Below, piece by piece: positions 44,283-55,800 of a stretch of 64,000 bases of DNA (the first letter of the stretch is position 1; each line of letters opens with the position of its first letter). A model generated the notes under the pieces. That model did no database searches. It was not told where the DNA came from and saw only the letters and a list, made by a program, of their open reading frames with translations. The stretch is taken from the NCBI RefSeq assembly GCF_905163445.1, contig NC_053205.1:4859001-4923000 (forward strand), in the 5' to 3' direction. The position numbers and the translations under genes were made by a program. This DNA comes from Pararge aegeria. Its lineage: Eukaryota; Arthropoda; Insecta; Lepidoptera; Nymphalidae.

Positions 44283-44657
44283 CTAAACGTACAGAGCGAG
44301 GTGAGCGTCATTGTTGGAAGGGATGTCGTCTGTGTATAAAGCGTATAGTGCTGGCGCTGCAGCTGCCCTGCGGCACCCCTGGCAAGCGCTGGATAGGGTT
44401 CCTTCGATCCTTACCTGGAAGGTCCTGTTTGCCAGGAAGGATCTCAGGAAGTGGACGATCCTCTTCGGAGTGGAGGTCATGGCGCATTTGTAGAGGAAGC
44501 CTTCATGCCACACACGATCGAAGGCCTTCTCCATGTCTAGAAATGCTGCCACGACTTTATCTAATATGTCTAGTGCTGTTTTGCCTATGGCTTGCCATTT
44601 CCTCTGAGCCTGAATTTGCATTTCTCTGATTCTCTGCTGCTCCCTTTTTATCTCCAC
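44283..44657 (-). mobile_element. Jockey-like LINE RT fragment
   Basis: AAFLDMEKAFDRVWHEGFLY (RT palm motif A with its Asp), TPKRIVHFLRSFLANRTFQV and ALYTDDIPSNNDAHLALY. Internal frame breaks after SSACQG. The YADD motif and the rest are lost. Confidence 0.8.
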
Positions 44658-44745
44658 GTAATTTTTGTGCGTTCGATTCCCTGGTTTTGTATAGCTTGTA
44701 AACCTGCCAGTCCTGGTATTTCACTGAGTTTAATTATGATGTGTT

Positions 44746-45348
44746 TTATTCATGAGTTATCTGATTGTGTATGGCATTTTTGTTAAGTAATGGTAAAAAA
44801 TATTGTTGCACTAGTCTGCTTCTTGGATTATTACCAAATTGTAAACTTGGTGTCACAGCATCCTCAATTATATGTACATCATCATCGAAGTCATTATTAT
44901 CTCCAAAGTCTGTTTCGTTGGTATCAATAGCAATGTTGTGAAGTACAAAACAGGCAACTATTATCGGTTGAACTTTATTTAATTTTAATGTGTCCTGTCG
45001 CCTCAGGACAGGAAATCTATTTTTGCACACCCCAAAACATCTTTCTATGGTGTTTCGAGTTCTAATGTGTGATTCGTTATATAAGTTTTCTGCAGCTGAT
45101 GATGGGTTCAAAAATGGTGTCAAAAGGTATTGCTTCAACTCATACCCACTGTCCCCAAGAAGTAAGCCATTTTCAAACTCTCCACTTTCAAATTTCTGTT
45201 TCAGTGAAGAGTTATTAAAAATAGTCTGGTCATGTACAGATCCAGGCCATCTTGCAACAATATTTAGACATCTCAATTGGCTGTCACAAGCTACCTGGAC
45301 ATTAAAAGAAAACTTTGATTTCCTGTTTCTATAGTTTTCAGCTGAATC
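44746..45348 (-). pseudogene. HARBI1-type (PIF/Harbinger) transposase, C-terminal half
   Basis: Residues ~139-338 of an ORF that starts in a capsid gene. They read RNRKSKFSFNVQVACDSQLR, NIVARWPGSVHDQTIFNNSS, LLLGDSGYELKQYLLTPFLN and HIRTRNTIERCFGVCKNRFP, the DDE_Tnp_4 core of HARBI1-type transposases. The second catalytic Asp (GDSGY) and the Glu (NTIERCFG) are present; the first Asp, which lies in the missing N-terminal part, is absent. Harbinger transposases cut at short TIRs with a partner Myb-like protein; neither TIRs nor partner are visible. It ends at a TGA next to 44746. Alone it cannot be catalytic. Confidence 0.85.
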
Positions 45349-46111
45349 ATATTTTGCAGTTGTAGTAGCTAACACTTTTTCATGTGCAATTAATACACTA
45401 GGATTGATCCGAACTTTACGCATTATAAGGCTAGCACTAGATATATGCACTTTGAATTTACTATCTATAGATGAACACATAAGATTAAAACTATCTTTAG
45501 AACGTACGAGTTTTAGACGCATTTCAACACCATTGATTAAAAACTTGTCTTGATTAAAAATATCAGCATGTATATGGCCAATCATTTCAATAGTTTGACT
45601 TTCCTTTACTAATTCTTCTCTTTTTGCGTATCCCTGGTTTGAAGCATCACATGAATCCATTTTTGAAGCCGTATCTTTATACCAAAGACCACAAGTAAGG
45701 TGAGATTTTTTTAGCAGCTGTACCATAATTAAGCAAAGTCTCGATGTAAGCTCGATATCCATAAGTGTTGTTTGGAGGTGTTACGAGCTTTTGATTTAAA
45801 TATATGTCAACCTTACTAAAAAGTGAGTGAAGCCAATTGTTAACAGGAGCAACATTAGAAGCACTCGAAATGTTACTTGAATCGGTATTCTGAACTTTGG
45901 CTTTTATGTGCAGTAGGGTATGAGATAAATCAATGTAATCATCACCATTTCCTGGTACTAAAAATTCAATTGGTCCATCATCGGTCAATGATGAAATGGG
46001 GTTGTAATGAATCCATTGACCTCCCTCAATACTAGTCTGAGTCGATGGTAGAGCAAATAAATCCAACTCTGATTTTACGCATTCACAAGAATTATGGTGT
46101 AAAAATGACAT
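45349..46111 (-). pseudogene. Polinton major capsid protein, N-terminal part
   Basis: Double jelly-roll capsid protein of Maverick/Polinton elements, recognised from NSCECVKSELDLFALPSTQT, GDDYIDLSHTLLHIKAKV, NTYGYRAYIETLLNYG and VRINPSVLIAHEKVLATTT. The ATG is at 46111. A run of seven A on the coding strand (near 45705-45711) shifts the frame; the downstream part stays open in the next frame. At ~45348 it stops being capsid and becomes HARBI1 transposase without a stop codon. At ~250 residues it is well short of the family's usual size. The neighbours are other Polinton virion genes on the same strand. Non-functional. Confidence 0.82.
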
Positions 46112-46120
46112 TTTTAAATT

Positions 46121-46536
46121 TTAACTTTTAAAAAAAATATCCTGAATATTACTATGTTTCATTTTCTTAGAACCTTTCTGTTTGAGAGTGTTTTTGGAAG
46201 TGACACGTTTTCTTTTTTGCCGTCTAATTTTATATCCTGATCCGTTCATGATGGAATCAATTTTTTTTATCAGCTTTTTGTTTTAGATTCGAAGTTGCTG
46301 TTTTAAAACGTGATCTGATTGATTCATCTATTGGTTGTACATTCAACATGTCGGATAATAAACCCACACCAGCATTACCTTTTACCGACAACTTTTGCAC
46401 CATTTTTCAAAAGTGGAAGAACAGATCTAAATAATCCACCCAAAAAACTACCTATACCATGACCACGCTGATACGGTGCACCCTTGTAAATTGCACCTAT
46501 ACCTGTACCAGCTCGATGAGAATAATAATGTAAGTA
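46121..46536 (-). pseudogene. Polinton small basic virion protein (broken)
   Basis: Starts MPCPYLHYYSHRAGTGIG, has GHGIGSFLGGLFRSVLPLLK and, after frame breaks, a strongly basic C-terminus (YKIRRQKRKRV) ending ...DIFFKS with a stop at 46121. Small proteins with this GIGSFLGGLFR core and a basic tail are conserved beside the Polinton capsid genes; a role as a minor virion protein is inferred. At least two frame breaks and stops. Confidence 0.7.
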
Positions 46537-46565
46537 TGGGCAAGGCATTTTGAATGGAAGTTTTT

Positions 46566-47345
46566 TCACTTGATTCTCTTAAAATGTACTTTAATACACG
46601 TTGTCCCCAACTGGAATGGTACATTCGACCTGTACTCGTTCTTATATCTATTTCTATTACATTAAACTCTCTTCGCATGAGAGGTACGTAATGAGGTAGT
46701 GAAAAAATATGCATTTTGTTTGCCCCGTATACATAGACTGCAGGATCAAGTGGAACGATTCTAAGAAGAGGGGCCATGACATCTCCAACAATCTGTGGTT
46801 CGATAATATCACAATAAATAAACAATTGAGAGGGTAATCCTAATTTTAAATTATAAGGATATGTTCCAGTTTTATTTTGAATTAGATTTGTATTTGGTTC
46901 AAACCCTAGCTGTAAACATAACTTGGTTGACAACTTAAGTACATCAATTGCAGTATCCATACATAATACTGATACTTGACTTTTTTATTTCATCATAATT
47001 AAACATTAGTTGAGTATCAGTATGTTTGTTTAATTCAGCTACAAGATGTTGAATGCTATCATAATTCATAGCAGGAATAAGGCTTCTATAGTGTACTAAT
47101 GAAATTATATCTTCATCGGGTATCAGAATCCATTTTGATGTATAAATAACGTTTTCTGATTCCCGAACTGTATACATAGTGCAAGGATATTGAATTTTAA
47201 CAACTCCAATATACCATTCTCCTTCCAGAATAAGTGATTTTGGTAATTTGGTTCAGAACTTGGTCGTCGTGATTTATGGGAAGTACTCCATTGAACTATT
47301 ACTAAGTAAAGTTAAATAAAAATTTTCTTCCATCATAACTTTTTA
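46566..47345 (-). pseudogene. Polinton penton-like minor capsid protein (broken)
   Basis: The N-terminus at 47345 reads MEENFYLTLLSNSSMEYFP and hits a TAA. The body resumes with ILEGEWYIGVVKIQYP, YTVRESENVIYTSKWILIPD and, in another frame, LFIYCDIIEPQIVGD and IFSLPHYVPLMRREFNVIE. A further frame break near 46625 precedes a C-terminus ending at 46566. The order of motifs and the position between integrase and capsid genes match the Polinton minor capsid (penton) protein. At least three breaks. Confidence 0.72.
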
Positions 47346-47355
47346 AGGCTGGATT

Positions 47356-48408
47356 CTATAATCCAACTGTTAAACTTATCAGGATAACCTTTCCACTTGA
47401 CAAGCAATTGTTTTCTGTTACCTGAATAGCGAGAGCATAATATTTTATAAATATTATTGTTACTTTTTGCAATTCATCCTCATAGAAAGTACCTACAATA
47501 GGCTCATCTTGAAGATCTGTGATGGTATAGACCACCTTACGCATACTATTTTTTATACTCATTATTATAAATATTTCATCACTCCAATTAGTTTCATATC
47601 CTTTTTGGAAAATGTGTTTATATTTCGTTATCCTCACGTGATCACCGATTGAAAACTTAGTCTGCTTTGTAACACTAACTTTATTGTTGAGGCTTCTATA
47701 TAAATTGTTCCATACTTTCATGATATTATCAACATTAACTTCAAATGGACACATTTTTAAACTGGAATGAAAGCTATGGTTATAAGCATAGAGTAAATCT
47801 TGTAAAACATTAATATAAGTATAGGTATTTTTGTGAGTGAAATAACGCCACATTCTGGTTTTTAGTGTCCTTTGAAATCTCTCAACTATATGCTATTCAA
47901 TATCTGGGTTATTGGTTGTAAAGTAATTAATATTTTTACGTTTTAAGTTTTGTCTAACATCTTTTGTCACAAATTCAGTACCTTTATCAGATTGTAAGTG
48001 GGTGGGAGTTGCTTTAGCTTCAGTAAATATGCTTTCAAATGCTCGTTTTATATTTTCAGAATTTTTCTTTTTAAGTGCTCTTGCAAAAGCATATTTACTA
48101 AAAACATCAATAACACACAGAATATAGTTAAAACCTTCATTATATTGAGAATAAGTACGCATATCGCTTAAATCAGCCTGCCAAAGTTCATTAAAATTAG
48201 ATAATATGTATTTGTTTCTCGGGAATTTCCGATGCACAGGCTTATGTAAAGTATAAGTTTCTTGAGCTTGCAACCACTCTTTTACTTGTTTCCTATTCAT
48301 TTTACCCTTTAATGCTCTTACCAAGTGATCTATGGTACGGTAACCAGCTGGTTTCGAAATGTCGTAATAGATATCATTTATGTCTAGTATGGATTCCATC
48401 TTTCCCAA
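47356..48408 (-). pseudogene. Polinton retroviral-like integrase with one in-frame stop
   Basis: An rve-type integrase that inserts Polinton DNA. The first frame (48408-47893) has ELWQADLSDMRTYSQYNEGF with catalytic Asp79 and HLQSDKGTEFVTKD with Asp141. A TAG at 47895-47893 interrupts it. The reading frame continues unchanged for 13 codons to the Met at 47853 and on to 47356, and the catalytic Glu lies four codons past the stop, giving D,D(34)E spacing. The C-terminal part has FSIGDHVRITKYKHIFQKGY and a chromo-like WSDEIFIIMSI segment. The only clear lesion is the single nonsense codon. Confidence 0.85.
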
Positions 48409-48419
48409 ATGTCGTGTTT

Positions 48420-49140
48420 TTATCTTAGTGATTTTTGAGTTTCAAGACTCTTACCATCATTTGAGGTACTACGTCTTCTGAATTTTGGTGATTTATTACT
48501 AATATTTTCAAAAGCTTGCGGATTACCAATACAAGTCGAAGGAACTTCTATATTTTTTAGAGCAACAATAAATTTTTCCCATCCGATAGGTTTAGGTCGT
48601 TTTAATGATCTTAACGTATAATTCACTAGATCAACAATATTACTATCATCTATAACTTCATTATCTAACACTAATACCCCATCACTTTTCCACCTAATTT
48701 TGTCTTTATGGTTTAGGAGAGTATTTAACAATATATCACCCTTTTTTTATACGTTTTTGGTATAAGTTTGTTTATATAAGTGGTTGTGTAAGAAATATCA
48801 ATTGAAGAACCACATGCGTGCTTTCATCTTCAGAGTCCTCACAAACTGCAGAATAATTGTCTTTGCTCTCCCTTTTAAGCAATTCAGTATCGTGCTTTTG
48901 TTCATTCTCTATAGTCACGGGTAGTTTTAATGGTCTCCTCTCTTCCCTGGTAAGGTGAAGATATCTTTGTAAAATTTGCATATACAATGACCATTTTTCA
49001 CGGTCGTCCATTTTACTTTTTAGTATATTTTTCATTTCTTTGTCTAATCTAGATAATGAGTCTTCATGTATCGTATTTTCTGATTTTAAGCGTTCAATTA
49101 CCTCTGGTTCAATAAGAATCATTTTCTTAGTGTACTCCAT
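48420..49140 (-). pseudogene. Polinton conserved protein of unknown function (frameshifted)
   Basis: The N-terminal half (49140-48772) has KMILIEPEVIERL, LDKEMKNIL and YMQILQRYLHLTREERRPL. The C-terminal half (48731-48420) has IRWKSDGVLVLDNEVIDDSN, IVDLVNYTLRS and PIGWEKFIVALKNIEVP. I recognise both halves as parts of one protein found in many animal Polintons, between integrase and ATPase. A frame break near 48740-48780 separates them. No function is assigned. Confidence 0.7.
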
Positions 49141-49142
49141 TT

Positions 49143-49469
49143 TTATACTAAATTAAACAATCCATTCAAAACAGCCCCCAATATAATCGGAAGAAATGCT
49201 CCTCCTTGCTGAATAATAATACGCTTTCTTACTTTACCTTTTCCTTTTTTAATTAATTTTCTTAGAATTGTTTTGTGTTTTTTCAGTTTACCCTTCTCAC
49301 TATCCTTCAAAGGTACTTTACCATTCAATATATTAAAAATACATTCACTAATGCAATCAATTTCTTCGTCTTTGCAAACTTTTAATAACGCTGTACGATA
49401 TTTAGGTTTAAGCGTAATTAAAGCCCTTAATAAATCTGTATGAGTTTTTACACGTCCAAACACTATCAT
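49143..49469 (-). CDS. Polinton small protein with basic core and hydrophobic C-terminus
   Basis: 108 residues, intact. The N-terminal half is helical and charged (DLLRALITLKPKYRTALLKV), the centre very basic (KKGKGKVRKRIII), and the end hydrophobic (QGGAFLPIILGAVLNGLFNL). Proteins of this shape recur in Polintons and resemble in layout the small membrane-active or core proteins of related viruses; that is inference. It abuts the previous gene (2-bp gap). A truncated second copy of its N-terminal half lies at 49560-49717. Confidence 0.65.
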   Translation of the reverse strand: MIVFGRVKTHTDLLRALITLKPKYRTALLKVCKDEEIDCISECIFNILNGKVPLKDSEKGKLKKHKTILRKLIKKGKGKVRKRIIIQQGGAFLPIILGAVLNGLFNLV

Positions 49470-49559
49470 GTTCGTATTTTAATATTTAAATCACATTTGT
49501 AGAAAAAAAGCAATTCAGTTTTACTATGCTTAAGATGGGTTCTCTTGCTTCTTTATATT

Positions 49560-49717
49560 TCGGGTATCGTCTTTAAAAATTTCTTTGATATATTCACATA
49601 CACAATTTATTTCCTCTTTTTTAAGAGAACGAAGTAAAATTTTACGATATTTTGGTTTAAATGTTTGCAATGCAAATCTTAACTTTTTTTATGTGTAACA
49701 TCGTGTTGCCTTCAACC
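49560..49717 (-). pseudogene. Truncated duplicate of the 49143-49469 gene
   Basis: The minus strand reads LRFALQTFKPKYRKILLRSL then KKEEINCVCEYIKEIF, closely parallel to LLRALITLKPKYRTALLKVC and DEEIDCISECIFNIL in the gene next door. It has frame breaks at its start and stops after ~50 residues, losing the basic and hydrophobic parts. Confidence 0.7.
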
Positions 49718-49718
49718 A

Positions 49719-50382
49719 TTATTTGTTACTGACATTAATCGAGTGCTGCACACCATATTTAAATCCCTTCTTGGGGACATATACTACACAGTCATTAGTA
49801 GAGGGGTCAATTTTAGTTTTAAAACGACATGTGTCATTTGTATTTTGTTTCAAATCAACCATTAAGTAGCCATGAGGTTCCACAGTTGCATCTTTATAGG
49901 CCTCTTCAACAAATTTTGAATTATCTGGAAACACCTGGCGTGCTAAATGACGTATTTGCGTCCGGTCTCTGGGATTTTTGAAGTAAATAATATAGCTTGT
50001 ATTCAGAGACATATCTCGTTGTCCTCTACCTTGATGAAATAAATTTTGTGTAATGTAAAACACGCATAAATTTCTGTGATGACTACCTTTAGTAAAAATA
50101 TCAACGATGCGGCCATCAGACTCTCGCATGAGATCGTCAATTATTACTAAACGTGGTTGATGACCATCAAACATACTCATTTCAGGAATTCCTTGTACAT
50201 ACGTTACATTTTCTAAATTATAAAGAGGTTGCGGTTGGAGGTTCATCATAACACCATAAAACTTGAGAAAAATGTGTACTGCATACATTACTACAGTTTT
50301 TTTTAATTATTACAAAGTTTGATTTACCACAACCACTTTGACCTGCTACTATAGCAGTAAATGGATATAAAAAATGATTCAT
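49719..50382 (-). pseudogene. Polinton packaging ATPase (FtsK/A32-like), frameshifted
   Basis: Genome-packaging ATPase. The ATG at 50382 starts MNHFLYPFTAIVAGQSGCGK, with the Walker A motif GQSGCGKS. About 50 codons on, a frame break near 50230 moves the reading to the downstream frame with PLYNLENVTYVQGIPE, the Walker B RLVIIDDLMRE, KGSHHRNLCVFYITQNLFHQ and a basic C-terminus. Total ~220 codons, the family's usual size. Upstream lies the Sailor-like insertion. Confidence 0.83.
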
Positions 50383-50532
50383 TTGTGAAGTGGTACGTGC
50401 TGTCTTGGTTATGGTAGAACAGGGAATGGGTAAAAAAAATAATAAAACAGCATTTTAAAGTCAACTATAATATGCTTAATAAAATGTTAATATTACAATG
50501 AAATCGATTTTATACACCTTTAATACATAATA

Positions 50533-52768
50533 CAGTACGCGCGGCGAGAGTTTGGCTTTGACCTTCGGGTGGAGGGGATTACTGCGCATGGGTACTGTCA
50601 CGCACACAATACTTTTCCTTTTTTATGTACCAGGTTGGATATTTGAGTGGGTCAAAATTCATGTACAGTGGTAATAATGCTAGAAAATAATACGAAATAG
50701 ATAAACTTCTTCATTTATTAAAACTATTGATAGTTATTTTACTTATATAAAATGTTTATTTCCTTTTAAAGTTTACAGAGACAGCGATGAAAATTCTAAA
50801 TAATTGTTTTTTAATAAAATTATTTATTCCAAGATACATGTAAAATTGGTACATACAAACAAATAAAACTTAAAATAATTATTAAATACAAAAGTTAACA
50901 TTAAAAAAAAGTCTTAGCAGCAGTGCTATTCAGATTCTGAATCAGTTAAAGGTTTAACGCCTTCTATGAAATCACCGCATGGTCCAGTGGTGCTGCCGCG
51001 ACACGAAATTGTGCAACGTCTTTTGCTTGTTGAGGGTCCGGGTTCAGGGCTTCCTCGGTTGCAGTTGTCATCATCATCATCTTCATAACCATCATCAGAA
51101 TCATCGTCTTCGGAACTATCATCGACGCGAATTATAAATTGCTCGGTAAGTAAATCAACTACATGGTCACTCTTGACGTACTCTTCTTCTATATCTTTTA
51201 CCTTTTTACATATTTTTCCCCATTCCTGAGCACCCATTAAGGATACTTTTTCTTTGATAAGTTTGGTACATTCTTGTAAATTCCATTTAACATTTTTGCT
51301 AGCTACATATTGTTTAATAGTAGCCCATGCCATTTCTATGGGGTTGAGGTCTGGATGGTAAGGCGGTAATCTCAATATGCTATGGTTTGCTTCTGCTAAA
51401 ATTTGATCTATTGAAAAAGTTTTAAATCTTTCTTTATTAGCTTTTATCAAGTTGTACAATTGTGGCTTGAGCATTGTTGAATCATATTGTATGCCTTTAT
51501 CAGTTAGCCAATTCTGCATATCGGCTTTTTTGGTATTGGAGGACGGTGCTAAATCCCATTGTTTATTGTGGTATGAAGCGTTGTCGACAACCACTACAGA
51601 ATTGGGTGGTAAGTTGGGAATTAATTGTGTCCTAAGCCATTTTTCATAATTCTCGTAATTCATGTTGTCGTGATAGTCCCCTGTTTTGGTGGCGGCTTTA
51701 AAATTTAATAAAGCATTTGGTATAAACCCAGCTTCAGATCCTGCGTGGACTATCACGACTCGTTGTCCTTTAGAAATGGGTTTTTTAGTCCTTCCGTAGG
51801 GCCATCGCTCCAGGCATTGGTTGTTGAGTGCGATGAATCTACGTAGGATTCATCTGTGTAAACAATGGGTCTTCCTTCTTGTCGATATTTTCTTATTTTA
51901 CTTAAATATTCAATGCGTTGTAATCGGATATTCGATGTTTCTATTAGTAATTTACGGTTGTTTTCTGTTTTTTACCAGCGAAATCCTAACTCCTTTACAA
52001 TTAGTGGGAAGTTCATTATTCGTCTTGTGAAAATTGTGTATACATCTTTTTATAATACCTTGGTCAAAATTATCAATATTCGTAACTGGTTTAGCTCTGG
52101 GACGTTTTTTTCCAGGTGTTCTGAAAGTAATTAGCAAATCGGAACTCTTGGCTTGATTTGCGATATTTTTTACAGTTCCAATTGAAGTCTTAGTGGCCTC
52201 CGATGTCCGTTTTTGAATTTTAGCTAATTTACTGACTACACAATTTAATTTAGAAACAGTTTCCGTTTTCATTACCTGCATAGTCTGTATAGTTTGGTTA
52301 TTCTCCGACTGACTGAGTAAAGAAGCAACTTCCTCAATCTGACTTCGAATTTGCTTCAATGAATCGACACATTCGTCAGCTTCTTTCTTTAAAAAACAAT
52401 TCACGTCATATATCATTTTCCGTGCTTGCCTTTTTAAAACAATGTTTTTTTTACGCATTTTCAAATCACTTTTTAATATTTAACAAAAAAAACTTAACTG
52501 ACAAACTTAAACTAACAAACTCAACAAATAATAACAATCGACAACAATAAACAATTAACGAAAATAGCAATTCACTTGTGAACGTGATTGTACAACAGGA
52601 GTGCGCGGTACGTCGTATCGATGCGAGAGGCAGGGAACGACTGGAGCGCCAATCAGAGCACCGCGTGCGCCTACACACCCGCCCCACACCCCGCTAATTG
52701 CCCGTTGATACCCAATTTCTGATTTCTGCGCAATAACGGTCAAAGCCAAACTCTCGCCGCGCGTACTG
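50533..52768 (-). mobile_element. Tc1/mariner-superfamily transposon, DD82E (Sailor-like)
   Basis: Perfect 31-bp terminal inverted repeats (50533-50563 and 52738-52768, starting CAGTACGCGCGGCGAGAG) bordered by TA on both sides, the ITm superfamily target. Length 2,236 bp. It sits between the Polinton ATPase and the third Helitron, so it inserted into the Polinton. Confidence 0.9.
50926..52464 (-). pseudogene. Sailor-like (DD82E) transposase, broken
   Basis: Cut-and-paste transposase. The N-terminal frame (52464-51952) is Lys-rich and helical, then TPGKKRPRAKPVTNIDNFDQ and IIKRCIHNFHKTNNELPT, a DNA-binding part. It then jumps frame with sequence missing. A middle frame reads LGFRWKKTENNRKLLIETSN and IVYTDESYVDSS (first catalytic Asp). 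A further frame break leads to the C-terminal ORF (51756-50926) with VVVVDNASYH (second Asp) and LPPYHPDLNPIEMAW (Glu). Exactly 82 residues separate the second Asp and the Glu, the spacing of the Sailor group. The C-terminus is a Ser/Asp-rich acidic tail. The TIRs are perfect but the protein needs at least two repairs, so it is immobile on its own. Confidence 0.85.
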
Positions 52769-52851
52769 TACAATTATTTGTAGTCTACATTATTTACAGT
52801 TTTAATACATCTCTGTATGTCAGCTAAATTATTCATCAATATTAACGATTA

Positions 52852-52891
52852 AAGAACTTTATAGCTAACACGGCTTTCCTTTTATTTATTA
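52852..52891 (-). mobile_element. Helitron 5'-end remnant abutting the third Helitron
   Basis: On the minus strand TAATAAATAAAAGGAAAGCC then GTGTTAGCTA follows directly after the CTAG end of the third Helitron. It resembles a Helitron 5' end without its TC. Confidence 0.6.
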
Positions 52892-55800
52892 CTAGCTGAC
52901 CCGACAGACTTCGTCCTGTCAAAAAGATTTGTAATGTGGCAGTTCTTGTGCCTACGTACTTTAAAAAATTCTCCTGAACAGAACCGTCACCCTGGTGATA
53001 GGGCGTTGTGAATAAAAAATAATTAAATAAAACATATATAAGGATTTAAAAGTAAGTAATCGCTTTATTGTAAATCATGTGAATCATAATTATTATTATT
53101 ATCATTGTAGTGCTTTGTGGTATACGATGTTTTTTGTTTGATTACCTTGCGCATAGATAAACAAATCTGATGGTTTTCCAACACGGGAACAGGCAACATA
53201 CAATTGACCATGTGAGAAACATGGGTTTTCTAGATTAATACCACAAACACTTAATGATTGCCCCTGGGACTTGTTTATAGTCATAGCAAAAGCAAGCCGC
53301 ACTGGAAACTGTAGTCGTTTAAACTCAAATGGCACATCAGTCGGAATAATTGGGATGCGCGGTATAAGAACATCTTCTCCTTTATACTTTCCTTTGAGTA
53401 TAGTTGCTTCTATCACATTGTTTAGTAATTTTTTTATCGCTAACCGTGTACCGTTGCAAAGACGCGGTTGGTTGATATTTCGCAACATTATAACCACCGA
53501 TCTAACCTTTAATTGAAGATTGTGAGGTGGCAATCCTGGCAAATCCAGCGAGTTTAAAAATTCCGGTGGATAGTTGACTACATCATCTTGATTAGTAGCC
53601 GAATCAACTGATTTATATATCCTCAATTCGCCTGTAATTTGTTCTTGAATTTTGAAATTTAATTCATTTACATCTATGTTTTTTGCAGCCAGTATAGCTC
53701 GTTCGCTCAACCAATCATGGTTTTTGTAATTTTGAGAAACATCTGGAAACACCTTCTGAATAAGTTCATCTTTTGATCGAGTTAACTGACAAAAACTTTG
53801 AGGAAAGTTAATACAGCCAGTCAACATGTCTATAGGAAATTTGCCATTACCAATGTCAATGAGTTGTTTAGAGAATATGTTTCCAGATTGGTCATTTTGC
53901 AACTCGACACGCATATTCTTGCTTAAATGAAGTACTTTGACATGTTTCCACAAATTGGAGGACTTTAGACATGCATTGAGTTCATCAGCTGGTGTTGATT
54001 GTGGAATCACTGGCAATTTTTGACGAAAATCTCCTGCTAATAAAATCATTGCACCACCAAATCGGTTATTATTGCTCCGTAGATCTTTTAAGGTTCTGTC
54101 TAAAGCCTCCAAAGATTTTTTATGTGCCATCGTGCATTCATCCCAAACAATCAATTTACATTGCTGCAAAACCTTTGCCATTGCAGAGTTCTTCGAAACG
54201 TTGCAGGTTGGAGTTTCATTGCTTTGCATATTTAATGGCAATTTTAGTGCTGAATGGGCTGTTCGACCACCTTCAAGCAAAGTTGCTGCGATTCCCGACG
54301 AAGCGAGTGCAAGTGCAATTTTATTTTGTGAGCGAATTGTTGCTAATATTAATGAAATCAAAAAAGTTTTTCCTGTACCACCAGGTGCATCTAAGAAGTA
54401 AATCCCTCCAGTTTCATCATTTGTTACTTTCATAAGAGTTTCAAATACATACTTCTGTTGTTCATTTAACAGTGGAAGATTTGTTTGAATTAATTCTTTC
54501 AAAGCGTTGAGATCGTACAGTTTTTCTCGATGCAACTCTTGGTTATAAGCGTCATGCATTGGACGATTGGGCGCGGTCAGGCCTAATTGAATTAATAGTT
54601 TGTTTGACATTATCAAGCACATGTCCTCAATTGAAATCAATGCTTCATTGTAAATTTCTTCACTGATTTGTATATTTGGATTTCCCATTCTATTCCGTAT
54701 TTGATACAAAATATCATCACACATATAATCTTTGTACTTGATCCACAAATCAATTGGGTTTGATGGGAAGCATGTAGATATGATTATAGAAAACAATGTT
54801 CGTATTTGATGAGCGTGTGATGATATTACAGCATCATTGAGAGTTTGATCCCAATGAGCGTCATTTTCAAGCAATTGCAAACGTTGACAGGCTTCTCTGT
54901 AGGATCCACACAATTCACCATCAACAGTTCGTAACTGTTGGAATGATGTTGGGCCACGTACATTGACTAATAGCAGTCGTAAATAAAAACATTCATCATT
55001 GCTTGGATGTACTGAATAAATCCGACCAATCGCATCGGTCTAATATACATCTGTATATCCTAGAACTGGTTTTCCTTGTTTCCGTCGTATAAATCTCCTT
55101 GAGGATTGATTCCAGGTATAATATTTTGGCATTTCAGAATATAGCAATGTTTTTGCGAAATCATCGTTTTGGCATGTTTCAAAAAAACTGGTTAATGTAG
55201 TAGATGGTGGCTGAGCAGCTCTTTGTACTGCGTTCTGTGCTGTAAAATACACTCTTTGTCCATTTTCTAAATGCACAGCTAAGTGAACAACAGAAGGGTG
55301 TCTCTCATGAATAGGAAAAGAAAATATTCGCCAAACTGCTTCATTACTACTGACATAGCGGCCCATTTGGTATTGGGTAACTTCATCATTGGAATTCTCT
55401 GCACCAATTCCAATCACAGCCATATCACTCCCTTTGGTTACATATTTGCAAATGTATTTAATAGATTTCACTGAATGGCAAGATTCAACGTTGATGTGTG
55501 CTTTGAATGTCTTTGATAAAATGGGTGAATATGGAACAATCCAACGATTATCTATTTCAATATCTTGTTGATTTAATTTGACAATTGTTGATTTTCCATT
55601 GTCTGCTGTCGATCTGCGACGATACAATGGATAACCGTCATTACCAGTAATTGTTTCCGATATTAATGTCCGTGGATATCGTTTTGAACATTTACCATCC
55701 ATCATACACGGTGAATTTTGATTAAGAGTTCCACATGGACCATGTATCATGTTTTTGATAACTACCTCATGCAATCCAGGATCTACTTGTACATTAGGGA

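Noticed and set aside
44261..44629. 122-codon plus-strand ORF as a gene
   Set aside because: It is the antisense shadow of the Jockey-like RT fragment on the minus strand.
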